DNA of 64,000 nt from Klebsiella pneumoniae (GTDB taxonomy: Bacteria > Myxococcota_A > UBA796 > SXON01), in NCBI GenBank assembly GCA_945861635.1, contig CAMAWH010000020.1, forward strand, positions 1 to 64,000, in the 5' to 3' direction. The notes below the pieces were generated by a model. That model was given only the letters and a program-made list of their open reading frames with translations, searched no databases and had not been told where the DNA came from. A program made the translations under genes and the position numbers. Positions 1 through 8,112 of this stretch are shown piece by piece (positions within the stretch are counted from its first letter, which is position 1; each line of letters opens with the position of its first letter).

Positions 1-549
1 CGCGGCGGGGGGGGGCGGGGCGGGAGGGGGCGCGGCGGGGGGCGCCGGCGGAGCGACGAACGGCGGGAGCGCGAGCGGCGCTGGCGGACCAACCACCGGA
101 TTACGCGAGCCCGAAATCGAGGCCGGCATCGGTCGATGCACGGGCTGCATGGGCGCGGCCGGCGTCAGCGACTCATCGTCCGTGAGCAAGACGTCATCGA
201 GGCCAACGTCATCGTCACTTCCTTCGTCTTCCTCCAACATCAGTTCGTCCGCACCACCCGCGAGCGGCGCTTCGATCATGAGCACGTAGTCGCCCACCTG
301 AATGCGGCCGCCGGGCTCCAGCACGGCGTGTTTCACGCGAGCGCCGTCGGCATCCACGATGCCGTTCTGGGAGCCGAGATCGCGCATGGTGACGCTGTCA
401 CCCGCGACCAGCAAGACGGCGTGCTTGCGAGAAACGCGCTTGCTTGGCAGGTAGATGGCGCACGCGGGATCGCGGCCAACGACCATCGGACCGTCCTGCA
501 GCTCGAACGGACCCACATTTTCAGGGCCCCGCACGACCATCAAGCGCAT
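1..549 (-). CDS. FHA-domain protein, 3' end outside window
   Basis: Reading the minus strand from ATG at 549, the frame stays open to base 1, so the gene is cut by the window edge. Residues about 1-90 form a forkhead-associated domain: VVGRDPACAIYLPSKRVSRKHA carries the GR and SRKH signature residues, followed by SQNG. FHA domains bind phosphothreonine peptides, which fits the kinase genes elsewhere in the window. After the domain comes an acidic stretch (EEDEGSDDD) and then a Pro/Ala-rich linker reaching the edge, so a second domain probably lies outside. The start overlaps the stop of the DUF192 gene by 10 bp, implying translational coupling. FHA genes are common beside Tad pilus genes, and tadC is two genes upstream. 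Confidence 0.8.
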   Translation of the reverse strand, partial: MRLMVVRGPENVGPFELQDGPMVVGRDPACAIYLPSKRVSRKHAVLLVAGDSVTMRDLGSQNGIVDADGARVKHAVLEPGGRIQVGDYVLMIEAPLAGGADELMLEEDEGSDDDVGLDDVLLTDDESLTPAAPMQPVHRPMPASISGSRNPVVGPPAPLALPPFVAPPAPPAAPPPAPPPPAA

Positions 550-869
550 GGCGTCCTCACCAAACGGTCGCCTTGCGCCGTGCCCGCCGCCGCCCCCGCG
601 TCAAGCTCGAGCACCGCACGAGCACCGCGAACAAAGCGCGTCATTCGCCACGGGGCCAGCGCGTGCTCCACGTGCAGCACCCACCCGCCGCGATCGATAA
701 AAACGGCGTCGATGGCAAAACCCATGAAGAACGTGTGGATGGAGGTGCACGGCTCGATCCACAGCCCGTCATGCGCGTGACCGCGGCCGAGGAGTCCGAC
801 CATCCGCGACCACGCGGACCGCGCGACCTCCGCGCGCTCCGCGAGGACGACCGAACGCGTCTCGTTCAC
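540..869 (-). CDS. DUF192 family protein
   Basis: A protein of about 109 residues matching the DUF192 family. It has the core pattern GLLGR, a hydrophobic strand (TFFMGFAIDAVFID), and WVLHVEHALAPW, followed by a Leu/Asp strand (VLELDAG). In characterised relatives this is a small beta-barrel of unknown biochemical role. I chose the GTG at 869, 8 bp after the tadC stop; ATG at 905 and TTG at 911 are in-frame alternatives that would overlap tadC. There is no signal peptide from the chosen start. It sits between tadC and the FHA gene, a common Tad-locus neighbourhood. The family call is firm, the start is not. Confidence 0.8.
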   Translation of the reverse strand: MNETRSVVLAERAEVARSAWSRMVGLLGRGHAHDGLWIEPCTSIHTFFMGFAIDAVFIDRGGWVLHVEHALAPWRMTRFVRGARAVLELDAGAAAGTAQGDRLVRTPCA

Positions 870-876
870 GACGCGC

Positions 877-1809
877 TCACGGACCGGTGGGGCCAACGAC
901 CGCATTCCCAAAGATAAAGTTCAGCACGACCGGCCCGAAAATGACGATGAACACCGCCGGCATGATAAACAAAATGAGCGGGAAAAGGAGCTTAGTCGCC
1001 GCGTAGGCGCCTGCCCGCTCCGCGGCCTGAAACCGCTGCGTGCGAATGAGCTCGCTTTGTGCGCGCAGCACTGGACCGATGGACGCGCCGAGGATGTCGG
1101 CCTGAATCAACAGCGCGGCAAAGGACCGAACTTCCTGCATGTTTGTCCGCCACGCCAGATTGCGCAGGGCCTGTTGACGCGTCGATCCAACCTGAATCTC
1201 GCGAAGGAGGAAGGAAAGCTCATCGACCAGCGGCCCGGTTTTTGCCTTCTCACAGACCTTGTGCACCCCGGCGATGAAGTCGAGACCGGCCTCCACGGAA
1301 AGCGTCAGCAAGTCCATGACGTACGGCAGGCTGCGGCGGATGGCGGTTTGCCGCGCCGACACCTGTCCGGACAACCAGATGTCGGGAAAGAACGTGCCGA
1401 CGATGACGATGACGAGCTGGATGGGGAGCGGCACGGAGGTGCCGACGATCACGATTGCGAGGACGCCGACGAACAGCCCCCAGAAGAAAAAGCCCATCGT
1501 GACCTTGTACGCCAGAAACTCGTCAGTTGTCATGCGTCCGGTCATGCCGGCGGAAACGAAATTCCGCTCGATCCGAGTGCGGTACCCGGGTAGGCCAACG
1601 CCGCGCGCCATCGGGATGAACAGCGAGTACATGGGCCGAAATGCATCCACGAGCACGGCCTGATCGGTGGTGTCGACGCCCTGTTGGCCGCCCATTCGAC
1701 GCTCGATTTCGCCCTGCGAACCGTCGGGGAAGAGTGCTCGCGCCAGCACGAACGCCGCCGCCGCGAAAATCAGCGCAAGGATGACATACGGGGCTTGGCC
1801 GAACTGCAC
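877..1809 (-). CDS. tadC: Type II secretion F-domain protein, TadC-like
   Basis: A 310-residue inner-membrane protein with a GspF/TadC layout. It has an N-terminal membrane segment (VILALIFAAAAFVLARALF), two central segments around residues 105-150, the cytoplasmic T2SF helical domain (SLPYVMDLLTLSVEAGLDF, then REIQVGSTRQQALRNLAWR) and C-terminal segments (LLFPLILFIMPAVFIVIF). TadC is one of the paired platform proteins of the Tad/Flp pilus machine and works with TadB and the TadA ATPase. The start is GTG at 1809, 10 bp after the aroE stop. No tadA or tadB is visible, so the rest of the pilus locus is probably beyond base 1 or elsewhere. Confidence 0.85.
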   Translation of the reverse strand: MQFGQAPYVILALIFAAAAFVLARALFPDGSQGEIERRMGGQQGVDTTDQAVLVDAFRPMYSLFIPMARGVGLPGYRTRIERNFVSAGMTGRMTTDEFLAYKVTMGFFFWGLFVGVLAIVIVGTSVPLPIQLVIVIVGTFFPDIWLSGQVSARQTAIRRSLPYVMDLLTLSVEAGLDFIAGVHKVCEKAKTGPLVDELSFLLREIQVGSTRQQALRNLAWRTNMQEVRSFAALLIQADILGASIGPVLRAQSELIRTQRFQAAERAGAYAATKLLFPLILFIMPAVFIVIFGPVVLNFIFGNAVVGPTGP

Positions 1810-1818
1810 GCCGGGAGT

Positions 1819-2664
1819 CTACCAGCCGCCGATGTCGAGCACGCCCCGGATCGTGTCGCAATCGACGGTGACGCCGGTGAATAGCTCGAAAGAGAGCGCA
1901 CCCTGATGCATCAACATGCCAATCCCGCGCTGAATCCGGACGCCGCGCGCGGCGCACGCCGCGAGTTGCGGTGGGTCGGCCATCCAATAATTTGCGTCCG
2001 TCCACGCTGCGCCCGGTGCCAGCCCGGCGGGGTCCAGCGTCGCAACCGCATCCACGCCCCCCCCCGACACGCAGTTCACGACGAGGGAGTGCGGCTGCCC
2101 GTCAAATGCGTCCGGATGCAGCAGGCAGGCAACAAACGCGGTGCCCGGGAAGCGAGGCGCCAGCGCATCGACAGCGGCAGCCGCCCGCTCGACCGAGCGG
2201 TTGTAGAAGACGACACGGGCGACCCCCGCGCCAGCCAACGCCGCCGCGACCGCCCGGCCCGTCCCTCCGGCCCCGAGGATCGCCGCGTCGCGACCGGCCG
2301 GATCGATGCCCAGTTCCTCACGCAGGGCACGCAGGTAGCCTTCGCCGTCGGTGTTGTGCCCGACCAGCCGCCCGTCGTCATGCAAGACGACGTTGACGGC
2401 GCCCGCGCACGCCGCCGCGTCCGAAAGCTGATCAAGCCGAGGGAGGACACGCTCCTTGAACGGAACGGTCAGGTTCGCGCCCGCAAGTGCGAGCGTGCGA
2501 ATCGCGTCCGCGACATCTCCCGCGCGGCTGGGTTGAACGTCGAGCGCCACGTAAACAGCGTCGACCCGCTTCCGACGAAAAAGCTCGTTGTGCATCGCGG
2601 GGGACAGGCTGTGGCGGATCGGGTGCCCGACCAGGCCAAAAACGCGCGTTCGACCCGTGATCAC
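1819..2664 (-). CDS. aroE: Shikimate dehydrogenase
   Basis: NADPH-dependent reduction of 3-dehydroshikimate to shikimate, the fourth step of aromatic amino acid synthesis. The 281-residue protein has the full signature set: GHPIRHSLSPAMHN (about 13-26), NLTVPFKE with the catalytic Lys70, GHNTDGEGY with catalytic Asp106, the dinucleotide loop GAGGTG (131-136), YNRS (the NADP-selective Arg region) and the C-terminal GIGMLMHQGALSFELFTG. The reading frame stays open another 69 codons upstream, but family length and motif spacing place the start at GTG 2664. That start overlaps the ribF stop by 4 bp (GTGA). Same strand and tight spacing suggest co-transcription from ribF. Confidence 0.93.
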   Translation of the reverse strand: MITGRTRVFGLVGHPIRHSLSPAMHNELFRRKRVDAVYVALDVQPSRAGDVADAIRTLALAGANLTVPFKERVLPRLDQLSDAAACAGAVNVVLHDDGRLVGHNTDGEGYLRALREELGIDPAGRDAAILGAGGTGRAVAAALAGAGVARVVFYNRSVERAAAAVDALAPRFPGTAFVACLLHPDAFDGQPHSLVVNCVSGGGVDAVATLDPAGLAPGAAWTDANYWMADPPQLAACAARGVRIQRGIGMLMHQGALSFELFTGVTVDCDTIRGVLDIGGW

Positions 2665-3584
2665 GGGCGGAGCCGCGCGAGCGCTGCGGCAACGTCGAGG
2701 CGAATCTGCCCCACCAACGCATCGACGTCCGCAAACCGCTCTTCTCCGCGCAGCCGCGCAACGAAGTGCACGCAGATCGAGTGCCCGTACAGCGATTCGT
2801 CGAACCCGATGAGATAGGTTTCCACAGTGACGCCGGTGCCATCGAACGTTGGCCGGCTGCCGACGTTGCAAACGCCTGGATAGCCTCGGCCGTCCGCCAA
2901 CCGGACCCGGACGGCGTAGACCCCCGACGCCGGTCGAATCTCCTCGTCCGCCGCCAGATTCGCCGTCGGAAAACCCAGTGTTCGACCCCGCTTCTCTCCC
3001 TCAACCACGCGCCCGGAAAGCGCAAACGGGGCGCCGATCAACCGCGCTGCGCCCTCCACGTTGCCCGTCATGACCAGCTTCCGCACGCGCGAACTCGAGA
3101 CGGCCGCTCCTGCGGCGGCGACGGGCGGAACCTCCAGGACCTCCACATCCGGCGCCCAACGCCGAAATGCGGCCAGGTCACCTACCCGACCATGACCAAA
3201 GCGAAAGTCATTTCCGACCACCAAACCCCTGGCGCCCAGCCGACCTCGCAGGACCGTCGTCGCAAACCATTCGGCGGTGCCGTCGGCAAAAGCGCGCGTA
3301 AAGGGCTCAACCACGATCTCGTCGACGCCGGCATCCTCCAACCGCCGCAGACGCTCGGCCAACGTCGTAAGCCGAGGCTGATGGCGCGTCGGTGCAACAA
3401 TCGCCGTGGGCGCAGGGTCAAACGTGTATACGAGCGAGCGAACACCGAGCTTGCTGGCGAGATTTCGCAGTCCGTCCAGGATCGCACGATGCCCGATGTG
3501 CACGCCGTCAAAGTTGCCCACCGCGACCGCCGCGCCTGGGGGCGGAAAGGCATAGGCGGCGTGGCCTGGAAACTGCGTCGACAT
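2661..3584 (-). CDS. ribF: Bifunctional riboflavin kinase / FMN adenylyltransferase
   Basis: Converts riboflavin to FMN and FMN to FAD. The 307-residue protein has both expected halves. The N-terminal nucleotidyltransferase domain has VAVGNFDGVHIGHRA (the HxGH-type motif), YTFDPAP and GLVVGNDFRFGHGR, then SSSRVRKL. The C-terminal flavokinase beta-barrel has GEKRGRTLGFPTANL, GVYAVRV and GVCNVGSRPTF. Its length is normal for RibF. It starts at ATG 3584 and overlaps aroE by 4 bp, making it the first visible gene of a ribF-aroE-tadC-DUF192-FHA run. The downstream half of that run is functionally unrelated. Confidence 0.95.
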   Translation of the reverse strand: MSTQFPGHAAYAFPPPGAAVAVGNFDGVHIGHRAILDGLRNLASKLGVRSLVYTFDPAPTAIVAPTRHQPRLTTLAERLRRLEDAGVDEIVVEPFTRAFADGTAEWFATTVLRGRLGARGLVVGNDFRFGHGRVGDLAAFRRWAPDVEVLEVPPVAAAGAAVSSSRVRKLVMTGNVEGAARLIGAPFALSGRVVEGEKRGRTLGFPTANLAADEEIRPASGVYAVRVRLADGRGYPGVCNVGSRPTFDGTGVTVETYLIGFDESLYGHSICVHFVARLRGEERFADVDALVGQIRLDVAAALARLRP

Positions 3585-3603
3585 GACGCGCGCCGTCTAT
3601 CGT

Positions 3604-4725
3604 TCAGCCGCGCGCCGGCCACTCCAGAGAGGGTCGGGCATAATGATAGCCCTGCAGGAGGTGCGCCCCCATGCGTTGCAGCGTCTCTCCTTCCGACTCG
3701 GTTTCCACGCCCTCCGCCACCAACTCGGCGCCCGTGGCGGTAGCGAAGCTGCAGAGCAGGTGCACGAGCCGTTGCTTCCGTGCGTCGCGATCGATATTGC
3801 GCACGATGCTCATATCTACCTTGATGAAGCTCGGCTGCAGATCGGCGAGCATCACGAGCCCGTTGTAGCCGCTGCCAAGGTCGTCGATCGCAACCTTGAA
3901 CCCTGCGGCGAGCAGATCGCGCACCGCAGACTCCCACTGCGGCACCGTCGAAAGCGAAGCGCGCTCCGTGATCTCCAGCACAACACGATCCGCGTGGGGC
4001 AGGAGCGGTGCGAAGTGATCCATGAAGTCGGCCGACTTGAACTGGGAGCAGTGGGTGTTCATAAACACCAGCATCTCCGCCGGAAGTTTCTCCGCCCAAC
4101 CCGCGGCCAGGCGGTTGACGACGGCGCCCAGCGCGACCACACGGCCGGAGCGCTCCACCGCGTCCAGCACGGCCAGCGGCCCGTGGAGGACCGGGTGCTT
4201 CGAGCGCAAAAGGCACTCGACCGCCATCGGCGAGTGGTCGGATGCGCGGACGATAGGCTGCACCGCGAGCTGCAGCATGCCCTGATCGATGCATTCCTGA
4301 AACATCCGGTCGGCCCCAGCAACATCCCGCTGGCTCTCTACAAAATCGGCGAATTGCTTGGCCGTTTCCAGGACCGCCGCGACCGCCTGCTCTAGAGCCT
4401 CGGCCTGAAACGGCTTCGGCAGGAACCGCTGAATCTCGCCGTTATTGAAGGCGGTAACAGCCAGATCGAACTCGGTACGCCCGGTCATCAGGATGCGCAT
4501 GCAACTCGGCTGCAACGCGCGGAGGCGCCCGATCACCTCCAGCCCGTCCATCCCGCCGGGCATCTCAAAGTCCACCAGCGCCGCGTCGTAGCGAGCGGAC
4601 GCCGCCATGCGCAGCGCCTCCGGGCCATCCGTAGCCTCGTCCACGTCGTGCCCCGCAACGGTCAGGACGCGGCGAACTGCCCGCCGGACAAGGGCGTCAT
4701 CGTCAAGAACGAGAATGCGAGCCAT
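3604..4725 (-). CDS. Response regulator with EAL (c-di-GMP phosphodiesterase) domain
   Basis: A 373-residue two-domain signalling protein. Residues 1-120 are a receiver domain with the acidic pair at DDD 8-10, phospho-acceptor Asp52 in VDFEMPGGMD, T81 and Lys104 in FLPKPF. Residues about 150-373 are an EAL domain that would hydrolyse cyclic di-GMP. The signature is ECLLR (Glu170) rather than EALLR, but the other catalytic positions are present: the Asn in VFMNTH, LEITER, DDLGSGYNG, FIKVDMS, AEGVETE and LLQGYHYARP. It is therefore probably an active phosphodiesterase. ATG 4725 is preceded by a GAGGGAG ribosome site. It is divergent from serA. No cognate histidine kinase is adjacent. Confidence 0.9.
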   Translation of the reverse strand: MARILVLDDDALVRRAVRRVLTVAGHDVDEATDGPEALRMAASARYDAALVDFEMPGGMDGLEVIGRLRALQPSCMRILMTGRTEFDLAVTAFNNGEIQRFLPKPFQAEALEQAVAAVLETAKQFADFVESQRDVAGADRMFQECIDQGMLQLAVQPIVRASDHSPMAVECLLRSKHPVLHGPLAVLDAVERSGRVVALGAVVNRLAAGWAEKLPAEMLVFMNTHCSQFKSADFMDHFAPLLPHADRVVLEITERASLSTVPQWESAVRDLLAAGFKVAIDDLGSGYNGLVMLADLQPSFIKVDMSIVRNIDRDARKQRLVHLLCSFATATGAELVAEGVETESEGETLQRMGAHLLQGYHYARPSLEWPARG

Positions 4726-4805
4726 GACTCCCTCAGCGGTCGGTTTCTTTATTGGACAGGTTCGTTTCGTAGCATACGCTTCCTGCCCTCGCCCGGAGCA
4801 ATGAA
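4726..4805. promoter_or_regulatory. Divergent promoter region between EAL gene and serA
   Basis: This 80-bp gap separates two divergently transcribed genes and must hold both promoters. It is locally AT-rich (TTTCTTTATTGGACAGGTTCG), against strongly GC-rich flanks. TTGGAC near 4755 could be a -35 element for serA, but I see no convincing -10 at ideal spacing. A clear Shine-Dalgarno (GGAG) lies at about 4795, 8 bases before the serA GTG. Confidence 0.35.
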
Positions 4806-6017
4806 GTGCGTGTACTCGTCGCCGACAAGCTGGCCCCCTTCGTCGTTGCCCGGCTGCAGGACCTCGGCGCACAGGTCACGGTGGATACGGCGTCCAAAGA
4901 CGCCGCACTCACGGCGCGCATCGCGGAGCTCGATCCCGAGATCGTGGTGGTGCGCAGCACCAAGATCACCGGCGCCGACGTGGACGCGGGCCGTTCGATG
5001 GCGCTCATCATCCGCGCGGGTGCCGGCGTCAACACCATCGACACCGGCGCGGCCTCACGAAAAGGCGTGTACGTCGCAAACTGCCCGGGAAAGAACGCCG
5101 TTGCCGTGGCGGAATTGGCCCTCGGCCACGTGATCAACGCGGACCGCCGGATCTCGGACAACGTCGCATCGCTTCGGGCACACAGGTGGGACAAGAAGAC
5201 GTTCGGCGGGGCGCGTGGGCTGCGCGGACGGACCGTTGCCGTGCTTGGAACCGGCCAGATTGGCCGGGAGTTCATTGTGCGCGCCAAGGCCATGGGGATG
5301 CGGGTGGTGGCCTGGTCGCGTTCGCTCACAGAGGCCGACGCCATTGCGCTCGGCGTCACGCGCGCCGATACGCCGGAAGCGGCCGTTGCAAGCGCGCATG
5401 TTGTAAGCGTGCACCTTGCGCTCGCAAAGGAGACGCGCGGGCGCATCGGAGAAAGCGTGTTTGCCGTGATGAAGACCGGGACGATTTTCGTCAACACCGC
5501 GCGGGCCGAAGTGGTGGACCACGACGCGCTCCTCCGCGCAATCGACGCCAAGAAGTTGCGCGTCGGCACCGACGTCTTCCCCGACGAGCCCGCAACCGCG
5601 CAAGGCGAGTACTCCCACGCGCTCGTCGACCATCCTTCGGTCTACGGCACCCACCACATTGGCGCGTCCACCGACGAGGCCGAGGAGGCCGTGGGAGAGG
5701 AGGTCATCCGTATCGTCGGCGCCTACCGTAGCGGCGCGCAGATCCCGAACTGCGTGAATCTGGCCGCCCGCTCTCCGGCCACGCACCTGCTCGTCGTACG
5801 CCATGCCGACCGCGTGGGCGTGCTCGCCCATGTGCTCGGCGTCTTGCGGGAAGCCGGCGTCAACGTCGAAGACATGCAGAACATCATCTTTTCGGGTGGC
5901 GCTGCCGCGTGCGCCCGCATCGCGACGCTCGGCGCACTGCCGGCCGACGCCCTGACCCGCATTCAGTCCAATCCCGACATCTTCGCGGCCTCACAGGTCG
6001 CCCTCTCGGAGAAATAA
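4806..6017 (+). CDS. serA: D-3-phosphoglycerate dehydrogenase
   Basis: Catalyses the first committed step of serine synthesis, 3-phosphoglycerate to 3-phosphohydroxypyruvate with NAD. The 403-residue protein has the D-2-hydroxyacid dehydrogenase layout: split substrate domain (RAGAGVNTIDT), Rossmann loop GTGQIG (148-153), FVNTARAEVVD with the catalytic Arg, FPDEP with the catalytic Glu, and GTHHIGAST with the catalytic His. Residues about 328-400 (HLLVVRHADRVGVLAHV onward) form a C-terminal ACT domain, the usual serine-sensing module. The start is GTG 4806 with GGAG upstream; an out-of-frame ATG at 4801 was rejected. The stop TAA abuts the serC ATG with no gap. Confidence 0.94.
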   Translation: MRVLVADKLAPFVVARLQDLGAQVTVDTASKDAALTARIAELDPEIVVVRSTKITGADVDAGRSMALIIRAGAGVNTIDTGAASRKGVYVANCPGKNAVAVAELALGHVINADRRISDNVASLRAHRWDKKTFGGARGLRGRTVAVLGTGQIGREFIVRAKAMGMRVVAWSRSLTEADAIALGVTRADTPEAAVASAHVVSVHLALAKETRGRIGESVFAVMKTGTIFVNTARAEVVDHDALLRAIDAKKLRVGTDVFPDEPATAQGEYSHALVDHPSVYGTHHIGASTDEAEEAVGEEVIRIVGAYRSGAQIPNCVNLAARSPATHLLVVRHADRVGVLAHVLGVLREAGVNVEDMQNIIFSGGAAACARIATLGALPADALTRIQSNPDIFAASQVALSEK

Positions 6018-7100
6018 ATGAGTCGCATCCATAACTTTTCAGCAGGGCCCGCCGTTCTGCCCGCCTCCGTCGTCGAGGAACTACGGGGCGCACTCCTCAA
6101 TCTCAGCGGGTCGGGCATCGGACTGATGGAAATTTCCCATCGCTCCAAGGCTTTCCAGGCCGTAGTGGACAGCTGCGTGGCGCGAATGAAGTCCACGCTG
6201 AACGTCCCGGCCGACTACACCGTGCTTTTTCTGCAGGGCGGGGCTTCTCTCCAGTTCTACATGACCGCTTTGAACCTGCTCCGACCCGGCGAAGCGGCCG
6301 ACTATCTCGTGACGGGAACGTGGGCCCAGAAGGCGATCAAGGAAGCCAAACGCATCGGCGATGCAAAGGCCATCTGGGACGACGCCGCCAATCACTTCAA
6401 GCGGGTTCCGAAAAACGGCGACTACACCGTCCGCGAAAACGCGGTCTACCTTCATTACACCTCGAACAACACCATCTACGGCACCGAATTCCACGCCACC
6501 CCCGACGCACAAGGAAAGCCGCTCATCGGCGATTTGTCCAGCGACATCGCCGGTGTACCGGTGGACATGGCGGCTCACGATCTCGTGTACGCTGGCGCGC
6601 AGAAAAACCTTGGGCCGAGCGGCGTCACCGTAGTGATCCTGTCGCCTTGGGCGCTCTCCCGCGTGCCCCCGGGGCTGCCGGTGATGCTCGACTACGGTGT
6701 GCACGCCAAGGACGGATCGCTGCACAACACCCCGAATTGCGTGGGGATCTACGTAATCGAGCGCGTGCTCGCCTGGATGGAAGCCAACGGTGGCCATCCC
6801 GGCATGATCTCCCGCAACGCAGCAAAAGCCTCGCTCCTCTACGGCGAACTCGACCGCACGGCCTTCTGGGCGCCGCATGCCGAACGCGAGTCGCGCTCGG
6901 TGATGAACGTGACGTGGCGGCTCGGCAGTGAGGCGTTGGAGGACCAGTTCATCAAGGAGGCGAAGGCGGCGCGAATGGACGGTCTGAAGGGCCATCGCTC
7001 GATCGGCGGAATTCGTGCGAGCCTTTACAATGCGCTGGACATCGAGTCCGTGGGCGTGCTCGTGGACTTCATGAAGGATTTCGAGCGGCGGAACGGGTAG
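6018..7100 (+). CDS. serC: Phosphoserine aminotransferase
   Basis: Pyridoxal-phosphate enzyme converting 3-phosphohydroxypyruvate and glutamate to phosphoserine, directly after SerA in the pathway. The 360-residue protein opens with the family signature NFSAGPAVLP and has LMEISHRSKAF, the QGGASLQF phosphate-binding loop, Lys196 in AGAQKNLGPSGV as the predicted Schiff-base lysine, and C-terminal GHRSIGGIRASLYNA. Its length is standard. It begins at the base after the serA stop, so the two are almost certainly one operon. No serB phosphatase is adjacent. Confidence 0.95.
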   Translation: MSRIHNFSAGPAVLPASVVEELRGALLNLSGSGIGLMEISHRSKAFQAVVDSCVARMKSTLNVPADYTVLFLQGGASLQFYMTALNLLRPGEAADYLVTGTWAQKAIKEAKRIGDAKAIWDDAANHFKRVPKNGDYTVRENAVYLHYTSNNTIYGTEFHATPDAQGKPLIGDLSSDIAGVPVDMAAHDLVYAGAQKNLGPSGVTVVILSPWALSRVPPGLPVMLDYGVHAKDGSLHNTPNCVGIYVIERVLAWMEANGGHPGMISRNAAKASLLYGELDRTAFWAPHAERESRSVMNVTWRLGSEALEDQFIKEAKAARMDGLKGHRSIGGIRASLYNALDIESVGVLVDFMKDFERRNG

Positions 7101-7142
7101 GCGATCGGCCCGTTGGTTAGACGGCATTTTTGGGAGTCCGCG

Positions 7143-7493
7143 ATGTCCGACCAGAAGCATGACGAGAATGGCGACCACGACCATGAGCACGACCACGCCG
7201 AGGAGGGGGGTGAAGAAGACGACATCGTCGTCTTCACCGACGCCGAAGGCAACGAAATGGAATTCGTGTGGCTCGGCCTTGTGGAGTTGGATGGCGAATC
7301 GTTTGCGCTCCTGACGCCCGCCGAGGAAGACGAAGACGACGACAGTGACCAGACGGAGGTCTACGTCTTCCATTACGAACAAGACGAGGACGGTGGGGAA
7401 ACCTACTCGGACGTGGAAGACGAAGCGCTGCTCGCGCGCGTACAGGCGGCGGCAGAAAAGATGTTCGAGGAAAACGACGCCAGCGAAGCGTAG
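7143..7493 (+). CDS. DUF1292-like small acidic protein
   Basis: A 116-residue very acidic protein. The first 30 residues are a His/Asp/Glu-rich tract (DENGDHDHEHDHAEE) that could bind divalent metal. The rest follows the DUF1292 pattern DIVVFTDAEGNEMEFVWLGLVELDG, ALLTPAEED and VYVFHYEQDEDG. The function of the family is unknown. I start at ATG 7143 because GGGAG lies at 7132-7136; the in-frame ATG at 7113 has no such site. It follows serC by 42 bp and may be co-transcribed. Confidence 0.75.
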   Translation: MSDQKHDENGDHDHEHDHAEEGGEEDDIVVFTDAEGNEMEFVWLGLVELDGESFALLTPAEEDEDDDSDQTEVYVFHYEQDEDGGETYSDVEDEALLARVQAAAEKMFEENDASEA

Positions 7494-7606
7494 GTACGAC
7501 GTGCATTTGGGGCCCCTGCGGGTCCGTTTGGGTCATCGAACCGGCGTGCGCGGTGGGGCTTGACGCTCGGCCTACGCGAATTGACGTGCTTTTGACGAAA
7601 AAGGGC

Positions 7607-7631
7607 GGCGCGGCGCGGCGCGGCGCGGCGC
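7607..7631. repeat. Pentanucleotide tandem repeat (GGCGC)5
   Basis: Five exact GGCGC units run from 7607 to 7631, flanked by partial units, just upstream of the gene starting at 7663. Two TTGACG hexamers, possible -35 elements, precede it within the 7578-7597 stretch. If the promoter lies upstream, the tract would be in the 5' leader, where copy-number change could alter spacing or structure. Confidence 0.8.
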
Positions 7632-7662
7632 GCAAGAATCATGCCACCACCATGGAGTTAGC

Positions 7663-8112
7663 ATGAAAACCGAGGTTGCCATTCTCACCCGGGCCACCTA
7701 CCAATCCAACGCCGACGGAACCAAGAAGACGGACACCAGCGAAGACGCGATGGCGAAAAAGATTGGTCAAGCCAAGTCTATCCGCGCGCAGTGGGTGGGC
7801 TTCCGCAGGTCGCCGAACGCGCGGGTCACGTTCAGCATGTGGGAAACCTGCGCACCGGACATCCGCCCCTCGGAGGAGATGCCCGGCCAAGCCGCGTTCT
7901 TCACCAGCGCGGCCAACAACATCCTCCGCCCGGTACCCAGCCAGATCAACGGGCCGTTTGCGGCCAATGTGAGCTTCACGCTCGACGTGGACGCCTCCGC
8001 TGGCGGCGGCCGACGCAAACGCAGACGGCGTCGGCGACATCCTCCTCGGACGCGGCGAAGACCGGGTGCCCCTGTCCATGTGGATCATCGACGGTGCCGC
8101 ATGGCGAGGTGA
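7663..8112 (+). CDS. Uncharacterised protein with out-of-frame 3' tail
   Basis: I do not recognise this family. The first ~112 residues look like genuine coding sequence: a balanced composition (MKTEVAILTRATYQSNADG, SEDAMAKKIGQAKSIRAQW, FTSAANNILRPVPSQI), a proper ribosome site (GGAG 5 bases before ATG 7663) and no signal peptide. After about 7995 the frame becomes Arg-rich nonsense. In that stretch the +1 frame encodes an FG-GAP repeat instead. The ORF therefore appears to be a 5' gene fragment joined out of frame to the remnant of another gene, or a gene with a frameshift there. Confidence 0.5.
   Translation: MKTEVAILTRATYQSNADGTKKTDTSEDAMAKKIGQAKSIRAQWVGFRRSPNARVTFSMWETCAPDIRPSEEMPGQAAFFTSAANNILRPVPSQINGPFAANVSFTLDVDASAGGGRRKRRRRRRHPPRTRRRPGAPVHVDHRRCRMAR

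Noticed and set aside
136-780. Plus-strand ORF over the FHA and DUF192 genes.
   Set aside because: His/Arg/Ala-rich shadow of two genes with clear domain motifs on the minus strand.
2664-2871. 69-codon N-terminal extension of AroE.
   Set aside because: It lies entirely within ribF coding sequence and is Arg/Cys-rich. AroE length and the GTGA overlap support the start at 2664.
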